From Roseburia_C sp051879315 (lineage in GTDB: Bacteria; Bacillota; Clostridia; Lachnospirales; Lachnospiraceae): a stretch of 64,000 nt of DNA. Below, in pieces: positions 32,322 through 40,720 of the stretch. The translations under genes were made by a program, and so were the position numbers. Positions within the stretch are counted from its first letter, which is position 1; every line of letters starts with the position of its first letter. Under the pieces are notes generated by a model. It did not search any database, had not been told where the DNA came from, and was given only the letters and a program-made list of their open reading frames with translations. The DNA is taken from contig JBJELW010000010.1 of assembly GCA_051879315.1 (NCBI GenBank), positions 1 through 64,000 of the forward strand, written 5' to 3'.

Positions 32322-33911
32322 TTGGCTGATTTTAGAAAAGAGATTGAGAAACGCAGAACTTTTGCCATCATCTCCCATCCGGATGCAGGAAAAACCACAT
32401 TGACGGAAAAGTTCCTGTTATACGGAGGTGCCATTAATCTGGCAGGGTCGGTAAAGGGCAAAGCTACGGCACGACATGCAGTATCGGATTGGATGGAGAT
32501 AGAAAAAGAGCGAGGAATTTCTGTTACATCTTCGGTGCTTCAGTTTAATTACGATGGATATTGTATCAATATTTTGGACACACCGGGGCATCAGGATTTT
32601 TCGGAGGACACTTATCGTACACTGATGGCAGCAGATTCTGCTGTGATGGTCATAGACGGATCAAAAGGTGTGGAGGCACAGACCAGAAAATTGTTTAAAG
32701 TCTGCGTTATGCGGCATATTCCCATTTTCACTTTCATCAACAAGATGGACCGGGATGCCAATGACACTTTTGAACTGTTGGATGAGATTGAAAAGGAACT
32801 GGGGATTGCCACCTGTCCGGTGAACTGGCCTATAGGTTCCGGTAAGAATTTCAAAGGGGTCTATGACAGAAATACGAAAAATGTCATGCTCTTTTCCGAT
32901 ACGTTAAAGGGAACCAAGGAAGGCGAAGAAAAAGATTTTCCTGTGGATGACCCGGCGCTGGCCCAGGAGATAGGAGAAGAGTATGTAGAGCAGCTTTTAG
33001 GGGAAATTGAATTGTTGGACGGAGCCAGTGCGGAGTTTGATATGGACCTTGTTTCCAAAGGCGAACTCTCTCCTGTATTTTTTGGCTCTGCATTGACTAA
33101 TTTTGGTGTGGAGACTTTTTTGAAACACTTTTTGCAGATGACCACCTCTCCATTGCCCAGAAATTCCGATAAAGGAGTCATCGATCCTTTTTCTGAAGAT
33201 TTTTCTGCCTTTGTCTTTAAGATCCAGGCCAATATGAACAAAAATCACCGGGATCGTATTGCATTTATGCGGATATGTTCCGGGCGGTTTGATGCAGGCA
33301 TGGAGGTTAAGCACATACAGGGTGGAAAGTCCCTCCGCTTGTCCCAGCCGCAGCAGCTCATGGCACAGGAGCGTAAAATTATTGAGGAGGCATACGCGGG
33401 GGATATCATCGGTGTATTTGACCCGGGAATATTCTCCATCGGTGATACACTGACCACAGCCAAGGAAAATTTTGCCTTCGAGGGAATTCCCACCTTTGCT
33501 CCGGAGCATTTTGCAAGGGTGCGTCAGGTGGATACCATGAAACGGAAGCAGTTTGTCAAAGGTGTGATGCAGATTGCACAGGAGGGTGCCATCCAGATTT
33601 TCCAGGAGTACAAAGGCGGCATGGAGGAAATCATTGTGGGCGTAGTCGGCGTGCTTCAGTTTGATGTATTAAAATATCGTCTGGAAAATGAATATAACGT
33701 GGAAATCCGGCTGGAAAATCTGCCATATGAACATATTCGATGGATTGAGAATAAGGATGTGGATATGGACAAGCTTACGGGAACTTCGGATATGAAGAAA
33801 ATTATGGATCTGAAAGGGAATCCGTTATTGCTTTTTATCAATGCGTGGAGTGTTGGCATGACCTTAGACCGCAACGAAGGTTTGATTCTGTCGGAGTTTG
33901 GTAAAAATTAA
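32322..33911 (+). CDS. prfC: Peptide chain release factor 3
   Basis: 529 residues, translational GTPase that removes RF1/RF2 after termination. G1 SHPDAGKTTLTEK, G2 region around ERGISVTSSV, G3 DTPGHQDF and G4 NKMDRD are all present; the C-terminal domain is complete. The start is TTG, seven bases after AGGAGG, giving MADFRKEIEKRRTF; a longer ATG-led frame has no ribosome site. A strong terminator follows the stop codon directly. Confidence 0.95.
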   Translation: MADFRKEIEKRRTFAIISHPDAGKTTLTEKFLLYGGAINLAGSVKGKATARHAVSDWMEIEKERGISVTSSVLQFNYDGYCINILDTPGHQDFSEDTYRTLMAADSAVMVIDGSKGVEAQTRKLFKVCVMRHIPIFTFINKMDRDANDTFELLDEIEKELGIATCPVNWPIGSGKNFKGVYDRNTKNVMLFSDTLKGTKEGEEKDFPVDDPALAQEIGEEYVEQLLGEIELLDGASAEFDMDLVSKGELSPVFFGSALTNFGVETFLKHFLQMTTSPLPRNSDKGVIDPFSEDFSAFVFKIQANMNKNHRDRIAFMRICSGRFDAGMEVKHIQGGKSLRLSQPQQLMAQERKIIEEAYAGDIIGVFDPGIFSIGDTLTTAKENFAFEGIPTFAPEHFARVRQVDTMKRKQFVKGVMQIAQEGAIQIFQEYKGGMEEIIVGVVGVLQFDVLKYRLENEYNVEIRLENLPYEHIRWIENKDVDMDKLTGTSDMKKIMDLKGNPLLLFINAWSVGMTLDRNEGLILSEFGKN

Positions 33912-33939
33912 AGGGGGAATATGTTCCCCCTCTTTTTTT
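33912..33939 (+). terminator. Terminator after prfC
   Basis: Perfect 8-bp stem AGGGGGAA / TTCCCCCT with loop TATG and seven T. It lies between prfC and the convergent XRE gene, and may work for both. Confidence 0.9.
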
Positions 33940-33968
33940 GTCTGTAAGTCGGTAAAGTTGATATAAAA

Positions 33969-34331
33969 CTATATCATTTTATTTTGCTGATCCCGGATCT
34001 GTTCCAACTGACCGATGGCTCTTCCCTGATTCAAGGCAGTGAGATCACGGAAGATTTTTAGAAGCATATCCTCCTCCGGTGTGGTGGTTTGGGAGTAAGT
34101 GCTGCCATCTTCCCGGAGCATGGATTCCGGAGCAGGATCACCGGTGAGAAGATAGTAGGGATCCACGTCTAGAAATTCACAAATTTTTATGATTTTGTCG
34201 GATGAAGGATTACTCTTTTGCGTTTTCCAGTTGCTGATTGCACTGGGGGATAATCCTGCGTAATTAGACAGTTCTTTTTGTGACAAATTCTTCTCCTCTA
34301 AAATTGCTAAAATACGTTGGCTGATGGTCAT
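33969..34331 (-). CDS. XRE-family transcriptional regulator
   Basis: 120 residues: an N-terminal HTH_3 domain (about 5-60) with QKELSNYAGLSPSAISNWK and KIIKICEFLDVDPYYLLTG, then a helical acidic tail. The frame is open further upstream, but the ATG used follows AAGGAG at good spacing. It is divergent from a second, smaller XRE gene, with an operator-like dyad between them, a CI/Cro-like arrangement. No prophage genes are near. Target genes unknown. Confidence 0.82.
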   Translation of the reverse strand: MTISQRILAILEEKNLSQKELSNYAGLSPSAISNWKTQKSNPSSDKIIKICEFLDVDPYYLLTGDPAPESMLREDGSTYSQTTTPEEDMLLKIFRDLTALNQGRAIGQLEQIRDQQNKMI

Positions 34332-34366
34332 AGTATGCTCCTTCTCGAAATAATCATAAAAATGAA

Positions 34367-34395
34367 TTGACAAATTCACAAATGTGAAATACAAT
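34367..34395 (+). promoter_or_regulatory. Consensus promoter with operator dyad in its spacer
   Basis: TTGACA (34367-34372), a 17-bp spacer and TACAAT (34390-34395). The spacer contains TTCACA-AA-TGTGAA (34375-34388), placed where a bound XRE protein would block RNA polymerase. It drives the small + strand XRE gene; the divergent gene's promoter was not clear. Confidence 0.7.
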
Positions 34396-34476
34396 ATAGT
34401 ATGGATTTATGCTTTGTATTATACAATAAAATTGCAGGATACTCAAGTGTTGTGGTGGTATAGGGGAGATGCGTAC

Positions 34477-34662
34477 ATGACGAAGAGACAGATGACACCC
34501 ATGGGGAAAGAGATTAAACGCAGACTGGTTGAGCTTGAAATGAGCCAGGCAGACCTAGCTGAGCAGGTCGGAACCAGTCCCCAGTATATTAACCACATTA
34601 TTTTTGGTGAGCGCTCCGGTGAGAAATACATAGAAGCTATCTGTCGTATATTGAATATCTGA
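34477..34662 (+). CDS. Small XRE-family DNA-binding protein
   Basis: 61 residues, almost only an HTH_3 domain: MSQADLAEQVGTSPQYINH is the HTH core. Cro-sized. The ATG has GGGGAG upstream; a longer in-frame start reaches into the promoter and is rejected. Divergent from the 120-residue XRE gene and upstream of recA. Function unknown. Confidence 0.75.
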   Translation: MTKRQMTPMGKEIKRRLVELEMSQADLAEQVGTSPQYINHIIFGERSGEKYIEAICRILNI

Positions 34663-34739
34663 GACGGATGGCTCTTTCTGCCTTCTATTCTATGCATTTT
34701 ACGTAGTCTGTTTAAAATTCTTTTTAGTTTTATGAACCC

Positions 34740-34772
34740 AATATTGTAATTTGCAATATTTCGTGCTATGAT
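34740..34772 (+). promoter_or_regulatory. Possible promoter with inverted repeat
   Basis: TTGTAA (34744-34749), a 17-bp spacer and TATGAT (34767-34772). The dyad AATATTG / CAATATT (34740-34760) overlaps the -35. No ORF follows before recA, so it may be an upstream recA promoter or a small-RNA promoter. Confidence 0.35.
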
Positions 34773-34870
34773 GACTGTGTCTTTTAGTTCTCCCAGTGGG
34801 AGTAAATCTTTTTATGATTTCACATGTTTGAACTCTTGTTTTTGGATCTTTTATTTTTCCCAAAATCCAG

Positions 34871-34899
34871 TTGACAATTAAAAGCAAGTATATTACTAT
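34871..34899 (+). promoter_or_regulatory. recA promoter
   Basis: TTGACA (34871-34876), a 17-bp spacer and TACTAT (34894-34899), directly upstream of the SOS box. Confidence 0.8.
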
Positions 34900-34908
34900 A
34901 GTATCAGG

Positions 34909-34924
34909 GCGAACATAAGTTCGC
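34909..34924. promoter_or_regulatory. LexA (SOS) box of recA
   Basis: GCGAACATAAGTTCGC is a perfect dyad of the Gram-positive SOS form CGAAC-N4-GTTCG. It lies 10 bp after the -10, at the predicted start site, where LexA would block transcription. Confidence 0.9.
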
Positions 34925-34974
34925 ATAAGGAATATGACAGATTCTGCAGATGCAGGATAAGATAGGAGAAGAAT

Positions 34975-36042
34975 ATGGCAAAAGAGTCAAGAGAAGATAA
35001 GTTAAAAGCCCTGGATGCAGCGATTTCTCAGATTGAGAAGCAGTATGGAAAGGGTTCAGTGATGAAGCTGGGAGATGAGTCCAGCCGAATGAATGTTGAG
35101 ACGGTTCCCACCGGATCCCTGAGTCTGGATATAGCTCTGGGGCTGGGTGGTCTTCCGAAGGGACGTATTGTGGAGATCTACGGACCGGAATCCAGTGGTA
35201 AGACCACTGTTGCACTTCATGCTGTGGCAGAGGTGCAGAAACGGGGAGGTATTGCAGGATTTATCGATGCAGAACATGCATTGGATCCGGTCTATGCCAA
35301 GAATATTGGGGTAGATATTGATAATTTGTACATTTCACAGCCGGATAACGGAGAACAGGCGCTGGAAATTACAGAGACGATGGTTCGCTCCGGCGCGGTG
35401 GATATTGTGATTGTGGACTCTGTTGCGGCATTGGTTCCCAAGGCGGAAATAGACGGAGATATGGGAGATTCCCATGTGGGACTTCAGGCCAGACTCATGT
35501 CTCAGGCACTTCGTAAGCTGACTGCGGTGATTAGTAAGTCAAACTGTATTGTAATCTTCATTAATCAGCTTCGTGAAAAGGTTGGCGTGATGTTTGGAAA
35601 TCCGGAAACTACCACCGGAGGCCGCGCATTGAAGTTTTATTCTTCCGTGCGTCTGGATGTGAGACGAATCGAGTCCCTGAAGCAGGGTGGAGAAGTCGTG
35701 GGAAACAGGACCAGAATCCGTGTGGTGAAGAATAAAGTGGCACCGCCATTTAAAGAGGCGGAATTTGATATTATGTTTGGTGAGGGGATTTCCCGGACCG
35801 GCGATATTCTTGACTTGGCATCAGAAGTGGGCGTTATCAATAAGTCCGGTGCATGGTATGCTTACAATGGCGAGAAGATTGGACAGGGACGGGAGAACGC
35901 CAAGCTTTTCCTGAAAGAGAATCCGGATATCTGCCGGGAGGTGGAGGCGCAGGTGCGTCAGCAGTATGGTCTGGATGGAATAGAGGAAGAGGCTGCGGAA
36001 GAACAGACAGGTCCGGAAGCATTACCGGTGAATGAAGAGTAG
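34975..36042 (+). CDS. recA: Recombinase RecA
   Basis: 355 residues; ATP-dependent strand exchange and LexA co-protease. Walker A GPESSGKTT (about 69-77), Walker B region VIVDSVAAL, and loop L2 around GNPETTTGGRALKFYSS are intact. The acidic C-terminal tail is typical. The ribosome site AGGAGAAG follows the SOS-regulated promoter. recX starts at the recA stop. Confidence 0.98.
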   Translation: MAKESREDKLKALDAAISQIEKQYGKGSVMKLGDESSRMNVETVPTGSLSLDIALGLGGLPKGRIVEIYGPESSGKTTVALHAVAEVQKRGGIAGFIDAEHALDPVYAKNIGVDIDNLYISQPDNGEQALEITETMVRSGAVDIVIVDSVAALVPKAEIDGDMGDSHVGLQARLMSQALRKLTAVISKSNCIVIFINQLREKVGVMFGNPETTTGGRALKFYSSVRLDVRRIESLKQGGEVVGNRTRIRVVKNKVAPPFKEAEFDIMFGEGISRTGDILDLASEVGVINKSGAWYAYNGEKIGQGRENAKLFLKENPDICREVEAQVRQQYGLDGIEEEAAEEQTGPEALPVNEE

Positions 36043-36043
36043 T

Positions 36044-36661
36044 ATGACAGCGACAGTTTTATCTTTGGAAAAAATTAGAAATAACAGGTATAAGGTATGT
36101 ATGGATAACGGTACATACCTTATCCTTTATACAGGGGAATTGCGTAAATATGGGTTGCAGGAGGGTGCCAGACTGCCGGAGGAGCAATACCGGGAATTAT
36201 ATTACGATGTATTCGGAAAACGCGTCAAAAAACGGGCACTGGCCCTTTTGGAAAAAATGGACCGCAGTGAGAAGAATCTCCGGGATAAGCTGCGGCAGAA
36301 CGATTATCCTGAGGATCTCATTGAGGAGGCTATTGCGTATACGAAACAATATCATTATATCGATGATGCCCGATATGCGGAACAGTATGTTGCCTGCAGA
36401 CAGGGTGAAAAAAGCACTTTACAGTTGCGTCAGGAACTGATGCGTAAGGGAATTGACCGCGCAGTGATCGACCAGGTTATGGAGGAAGGTTACGTTTCGG
36501 ATGACCGGGAGAAAATTATTGCATTCCTGAAAAAAAGAGGATATGATCCGGAAAAGGCGGATCGCAGCGGACAGCAAAAAATTTATGCATCCCTGATGCG
36601 CAAAGGCTTTCGAAGTGAGGATATTTTAAGTTGCATGAAGTGTAGTGACTACTTGACATAA
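36044..36661 (+). CDS. recX: Regulatory protein RecX
   Basis: 205 residues, three-helix tandem repeats of the RecX family, which cap and restrain RecA filaments. Visible are the ALLEKMDRSEKNLRDKLRQ repeat, IDDARYAEQYV and the LMRKGI/LMRKGF repeats. Two close ATGs (36032, overlapping recA, and 36044) are possible; the second, one base after the recA stop, is taken. Translation is probably coupled to recA. Confidence 0.9.
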   Translation: MTATVLSLEKIRNNRYKVCMDNGTYLILYTGELRKYGLQEGARLPEEQYRELYYDVFGKRVKKRALALLEKMDRSEKNLRDKLRQNDYPEDLIEEAIAYTKQYHYIDDARYAEQYVACRQGEKSTLQLRQELMRKGIDRAVIDQVMEEGYVSDDREKIIAFLKKRGYDPEKADRSGQQKIYASLMRKGFRSEDILSCMKCSDYLT

Positions 36662-36681
36662 TAGTAGAAAAAGTATAAAAT
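36653..36681 (+). promoter_or_regulatory. Promoter upstream of rny
   Basis: TTGACA (36653-36658), a 17-bp spacer and TAAAAT (36676-36681), overlapping the recX stop. It leaves a leader of about 75 nt before the rny start. Confidence 0.6.
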
Positions 36682-36761
36682 TTACTTATTGTTATTTATG
36701 ACAGACAATGCTATGTTTTATGTTATATGTACAATGAAAACTTAATAAAGGAGGTGCTCCT

Positions 36762-38309
36762 GTGCAAGAAGTGATTATTGCTGTGATTGTTACATTTGTT
36801 ATTACAGCTGTTGTCGTTTGGTTCATTGCAAATGCCTATCAGAAGAAGGTTTCTGCTTCTAAAATAGGTAGCGCAGAGGACAAGGCAAGAGAGATAATAG
36901 ATGAGGCAGTAAAATCCGCTGAAGCCAAGAAAAGAGTGTCTTTACTTGAGGTCAAAGAGGAGTCCATTCGTGCAAAGAACGAGTTGGATAAGGAGATTAA
37001 GGAGAGACGATCTGAAATCCAGAGAAATGAACGCCGCGTGGAACAGAAAGAGGCCAACTTAGATAAAAAGTTGGAGGCCATTGAGAAGCGTGAAGCTGGG
37101 TTTGCAGCGAAAGAGGAAGAAATCAATAAGCAAAAGATCGAAATTTCAAAGCTCAATGAAGAGCGTGTACGGGAACTGGAAAGAATCTCAGGACTTACCT
37201 CCGAACAAGCAAAAGATTATCTTTTAAAGACTGTGGAAGAAGATGTTAAGCTTGACACCGCAAAAATGATTAAAGAGTTGGAGAGTCAGGCAAAAGAGGA
37301 AGCGGCAAAGAAGGCAAAGGATTATGTGGTAACTGCCATTCAGAAATGCGCAGCAGATCATGTGGCTGAAACGAGCATATCAGTTGTCCAGCTTCCGAAT
37401 GATGAGATGAAGGGAAGAATTATCGGTCGGGAAGGTCGTAACATCAGAACCTTGGAGACCATGACCGGAGTGGATTTGATTATCGATGACACGCCGGAGG
37501 CAGTAATCCTTTCCGGATTTGATCCGATACGTAGAGAAGTCGCTCGTATTGCGCTGGAGAAGCTGATTGTGGACGGACGTATTCATCCGGCCAGAATTGA
37601 GGAAATGGTTGAGAAGGCGCAAAAAGAAGTCGATACAATGATTCGCGAAGAAGGTGAGGCAGCAACCTTAGAGGTTGGTGTTCACGGCATTCATCCCGAG
37701 CTGGTTAAGCTGCTGGGACGTATGAAGTTCAGAACAAGTTATGGACAGAACGCATTAAAGCATTCTATCGAGGTCGCACAGCTGGCAGGTCTGTTGGCTG
37801 CAGAGATTGGTGAGGATGTGAGAGTTGCAAAGCGGGCAGGTTTATTACATGATATTGGTAAATCCATCGATCATGAGATTGAGGGATCACATATCCAGAT
37901 AGGTGTGGATTTGTGTAGGAAGTACAAGGAATCACCGCTGATAATTAATGCGGTGGAAGCTCATCATGGCGATGTTGAGCCGGAGTCATTAATTGCATGT
38001 CTGGTACAGGCTGCTGATACGATTAGCGCAGCGCGTCCAGGTGCAAGACGTGAGACAATGGAAACATATTCCAACAGATTATCACAGTTAGAAGAAATTA
38101 CAAACAGCTTTAAAGGAGTCGAAAAATCTTTTGCTATTCAAGCGGGTAGAGAGGTTCGAGTAATGGTAGTTCCAGAACAGGTCAATGATGCTGAGATGGT
38201 ATTGTTGGCAAGGGATATTTCAAAACAGATTGAGTCTGAATTAGAGTATCCTGGACAGATCAAGGTAAATGTGATTCGTGAATCACGTGTTACCGATTAC
38301 GCTAAGTAA
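36762..38309 (+). CDS. rny: Ribonuclease Y
   Basis: 515 residues, membrane-anchored endoribonuclease that starts mRNA decay in Gram-positives. N-terminal helix (about 5-25), long coiled coil (30-200), KH domain with IIGREGRNIRTLE, then the HD domain with LLHDIGKSIDHE near residue 365. GTG start after AAAGGAGGTG. Followed by a strong terminator. Normal length. Confidence 0.97.
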   Translation: MQEVIIAVIVTFVITAVVVWFIANAYQKKVSASKIGSAEDKAREIIDEAVKSAEAKKRVSLLEVKEESIRAKNELDKEIKERRSEIQRNERRVEQKEANLDKKLEAIEKREAGFAAKEEEINKQKIEISKLNEERVRELERISGLTSEQAKDYLLKTVEEDVKLDTAKMIKELESQAKEEAAKKAKDYVVTAIQKCAADHVAETSISVVQLPNDEMKGRIIGREGRNIRTLETMTGVDLIIDDTPEAVILSGFDPIRREVARIALEKLIVDGRIHPARIEEMVEKAQKEVDTMIREEGEAATLEVGVHGIHPELVKLLGRMKFRTSYGQNALKHSIEVAQLAGLLAAEIGEDVRVAKRAGLLHDIGKSIDHEIEGSHIQIGVDLCRKYKESPLIINAVEAHHGDVEPESLIACLVQAADTISAARPGARRETMETYSNRLSQLEEITNSFKGVEKSFAIQAGREVRVMVVPEQVNDAEMVLLARDISKQIESELEYPGQIKVNVIRESRVTDYAK

Positions 38310-38316
38310 AAGTAAG

Positions 38317-38348
38317 GGAGATACGGAGAGATTCGTATCTCCTTTTTT
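38317..38348 (+). terminator. Terminator after rny
   Basis: Perfect 9-bp stem GGAGATACG / CGTATCTCC, 8-nt loop and six T. Confidence 0.9.
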
Positions 38349-38366
38349 ATGGGAAAGGAAGGAAAT

Positions 38367-38915
38367 ATGGAAGAGATCAAACGCATTGGGCGTACGTTAA
38401 AATATGAGGGAGCCATTGTGGATGTATATGCGGACAGTATCCAGATGCCGGATGGCAGAGTGGCACAATGGGATTACATTGAACACCGAAAGGGGGCAGC
38501 AGCGGTGGTTCCGGTTACACCGGAGGGAAAGATTCTGATGGTGCATCAGTATCGGAACGCGTTGGATCGGATGACAATTGAAATTCCCGCCGGTGCAAGG
38601 GACGGTGTGACAGAGGATACCATGGTATGCGCCATGCGAGAACTGGAGGAAGAGACGGGATACCGGGCAGGCCACATGGAAAAACTGATTTCTTTGAAAA
38701 CCACAGTTGCCTTTTGCAACGAATTTATTGACGTATATCTGGCCACTGATCTGACTCCGGGCAAACAGCATTTGGATCCGGATGAGTATATTGATGTGCA
38801 TGCGTATGATCCGCAGGAACTGTTACAATTGATTTATCAGGGGAAAATACAGGATAGCAAGACGGTTTCCGGAATTCTGGCATATTGTTATCAAAAAGAG
38901 AATAGAATGAAATAA
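38367..38915 (+). CDS. Nudix hydrolase, ADP-ribose pyrophosphatase-like
   Basis: 182 residues, NudF-like size. The Nudix box ends AMRELEEETGY, and IPAGARDGVTE before it carries one residue more than the standard G-x5-E spacing. The preceding MTIEIPAG is typical of ADP-ribose pyrophosphatases, which split ADP-ribose into AMP and ribose 5-phosphate. The ATG used follows GGAAGGAAAT; six upstream codons are excluded. Its last codons contain a sigma-E-like promoter for the next gene. Substrate is inferred from the family. Confidence 0.87.
   Translation: MEEIKRIGRTLKYEGAIVDVYADSIQMPDGRVAQWDYIEHRKGAAAVVPVTPEGKILMVHQYRNALDRMTIEIPAGARDGVTEDTMVCAMRELEEETGYRAGHMEKLISLKTTVAFCNEFIDVYLATDLTPGKQHLDPDEYIDVHAYDPQELLQLIYQGKIQDSKTVSGILAYCYQKENRMK
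38880..38908 (+). promoter_or_regulatory. Possible sigma-E promoter for the spoIIM-like gene
   Basis: GCATATT (38880-38886), a 14-bp spacer and AATAGAAT (38901-38908). The -35 is identical to the spoIIIA promoter; the -10 has two mismatches to CATACANT. It lies in the end of the Nudix gene. Confidence 0.4.
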
Positions 38916-38937
38916 ATATAATTCAGACAAGTGGTTT

Positions 38938-39504
38938 ATGGATAAAAGAATTGCCCGTGATCATAATAAAAACTATTTGCTATTGGAAATAGATTTTTTT
39001 CTGTTTTTTTTGACGGGAATTATATTGGCAAATATTTATCAGTCGTCAGTTGCCAATCACTACGGAATTGTGAATAGTTATTTTCTTCAGCAATTGAAGC
39101 AGACGAGGATAGACCGGGCGGATTATTTGTTTTATGTGCTGGAAATACGTTTGCCGGTGCTTTTGGGAATCTTGATTCTTGGGATGACTTCGGTGTATGC
39201 AATTGTCCATTTCCTTTATGTATCATGGTTTGGGGTGTCCTTCGGCTTCCTTGTGGTCACATCCATCATGAATCTGGGGCTGGATAAAGTGCTGTTTATT
39301 TTGATGTCAGTGTTTCCTCATGGAATTTTCTATCTTCTGGTGTACGTTGGCATCTTGCACCTGCAATGGCAGTATCATAGGGATACTCACAGGAGGCGAT
39401 TGCGGGAATGGATGGTTCTGTGGATATTGATGGGTATGACTTTTCTGATTGGTGTTCTGTTGGAAGTATACATATCACCGGAGATTTGCAGAAGATTGAT
39501 ATAA
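38938..39504 (+). CDS. spoIIM: SpoIIM-like stage II sporulation membrane protein
   Basis: 188 residues, five hydrophobic helices, with the family landmark VFPHGIFYLLVY near residue 126. SpoIIM forms the DMP engulfment complex with SpoIIP and SpoIID in Bacillus; neither of those is in this window. The ribosome site is weak (AAGTGG). A sigma-E-like promoter precedes it. The general SpoIIM family also contains non-sporulation members, so the role is likely but not certain. Confidence 0.78.
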   Translation: MDKRIARDHNKNYLLLEIDFFLFFLTGIILANIYQSSVANHYGIVNSYFLQQLKQTRIDRADYLFYVLEIRLPVLLGILILGMTSVYAIVHFLYVSWFGVSFGFLVVTSIMNLGLDKVLFILMSVFPHGIFYLLVYVGILHLQWQYHRDTHRRRLREWMVLWILMGMTFLIGVLLEVYISPEICRRLI

Positions 39505-39517
39505 CAAAAAATGATTA

Positions 39518-39556
39518 AAAAGGGGCAGGAGGGAAATATTCCTCCGTGCCCCTTTC
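39518..39556. terminator. Bidirectional terminator between spoIIM-like gene and DAHP synthase gene
   Basis: AAAGGGGC-A-GGAGG pairs with CCTCC-GT-GCCCCTTT; A and T runs flank both sides, serving the two convergent genes. Confidence 0.8.
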
Positions 39557-39575
39557 GAATTGTATTATAGGTGAT

Positions 39576-40607
39576 TTACTGGTTCATATCAGCAATCGTA
39601 TAAATCAGTTCTCTGGTATCATCCCATCCAAGACATGGATCGGTAATGGATTTGCCGTACACGTGATCACCGATTTTCTGGCAACCCTCTTCGATATAGC
39701 TCTCGATCATGACACCTTTCACCATATCATGGATGTCCTTGGAAACCTGACGATTGTGCATCACTTCCTTGACAATACGAATTTGTTCCTTAAACTTTTT
39801 GTTGGAATTGGAGTGGTTCGCATCAATAATGGCTGCAGGGTTCTTTAAATCGCGCTCATTATACATTTCGATGAGTCGCATGATATCCTCGTAATGATAA
39901 TTCTGTGTACTGTTTCCGTGCTTGCTGACCGCGCCGCGAAGGACTACATGGGTCAGATCGTTTCCTGTGGTTTCTACCTCGTAACCGCGATATACGAAGT
40001 GATGAGGATGCTGTGCTGCGTAGACAGAATTCAGCATGACGGAGAAGTCTCCACTGGTAGGGTTTTTCATTCCGGATGCTACGTCAAAACCGCTGACAGT
40101 AAGACGGTGCTGCTGATCTTCCACAGATCGTGCGCCGATGGCTACATAGGAGAGCAGATCCTCAATATAACTCCAGTTCTCCGGATACAGCATTTCGTCT
40201 GCAGAGGAAAGACCACTTTCCTCAAAAGCGCGGATGTGAAGTTTGCGCATGGCGATGAGACCAGCCACCATATCCGGAGCCTTCTCGGGATCTGGTTGTG
40301 TGGCGATGCCTTTGTATCCTTCCCCTGTAGTACGGGGTTTGTTGGTATAGACACGAGGGATGATGATCAGACGATCTTTCACATCTTCGGCAATTTTGGT
40401 AAGTCGGCTTACGTAATCACAGACAGGATCTTCGCTGTCTGCGGAACAGGGGCCGATGATGACTAGAAAACGGTCATCTTTCCCGGTGAGAACATCACGG
40501 ATTGCTGCATCACGTTCTTTTTTTATCTGGGCTAAACGCTCAGGGAGCGGGTATTCTTTGATGATCTCTGCCGGGCTGGGCAATTGATTTAAAAATTGAA
40601 AACTCAT
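39576..40607 (-). CDS. aroF: 3-deoxy-7-phosphoheptulonate (DAHP) synthase, type I-alpha
   Basis: 343 residues, resembling the E. coli AroF/AroG/AroH class, not the shorter AroA(beta) enzyme. It joins phosphoenolpyruvate and erythrose 4-phosphate, the first shikimate step. Seen: VIIGPCSADSEDPV, IPRVYTNKPRTT, GARSVEDQQHR, VLRGAVSKHGN and DANHSNSNKKF. AAGGAG ribosome site and a -35/-10 pair upstream on the minus strand. No other aromatic genes are near. The symbol aroF follows the general family name; feedback specificity cannot be read. Confidence 0.93.
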   Translation of the reverse strand: MSFQFLNQLPSPAEIIKEYPLPERLAQIKKERDAAIRDVLTGKDDRFLVIIGPCSADSEDPVCDYVSRLTKIAEDVKDRLIIIPRVYTNKPRTTGEGYKGIATQPDPEKAPDMVAGLIAMRKLHIRAFEESGLSSADEMLYPENWSYIEDLLSYVAIGARSVEDQQHRLTVSGFDVASGMKNPTSGDFSVMLNSVYAAQHPHHFVYRGYEVETTGNDLTHVVLRGAVSKHGNSTQNYHYEDIMRLIEMYNERDLKNPAAIIDANHSNSNKKFKEQIRIVKEVMHNRQVSKDIHDMVKGVMIESYIEEGCQKIGDHVYGKSITDPCLGWDDTRELIYTIADMNQ

Positions 40608-40640
40608 ATTAATTCTCCTTTGGTTAAAACTTCTTTTCTT

Positions 40641-40669
40641 ATATTATAAGATTCATTTTTCTATGTCAA
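40641..40669 (-). promoter_or_regulatory. Promoter of the DAHP synthase gene
   Basis: On the minus strand, TTGACA (40664-40669) and TAATAT (40641-40646) with 17 bp between. Confidence 0.65.
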
Positions 40670-40682
40670 TGACAAGTTGGTC

Positions 40683-40711
40683 TTGATTTTTTGGGTCAAT
40701 TATGCTACTAT
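40683..40711 (+). promoter_or_regulatory. Promoter of tRNA-Arg
   Basis: TTGATT (40683-40688), 17 bp and TACTAT (40706-40711), with the tRNA 9 bp downstream. Confidence 0.6.
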
Positions 40712-40720
40712 AAACAAGTT

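Larger units (their letters stand above)
34663..34974. other. 312-bp region upstream of recA
   Basis: No gene was seen. It contains an orphan promoter with an internal dyad (34740-34772), a weak CTCCC-AGT-GGGAG hairpin near 34793-34806, the recA promoter and the SOS box. Confidence 0.7.

Noticed and set aside
39546..40466. Plus-strand frames opposite the DAHP synthase gene
   Set aside because: Antisense shadows of a well-recognised gene; no ribosome sites or family matches.
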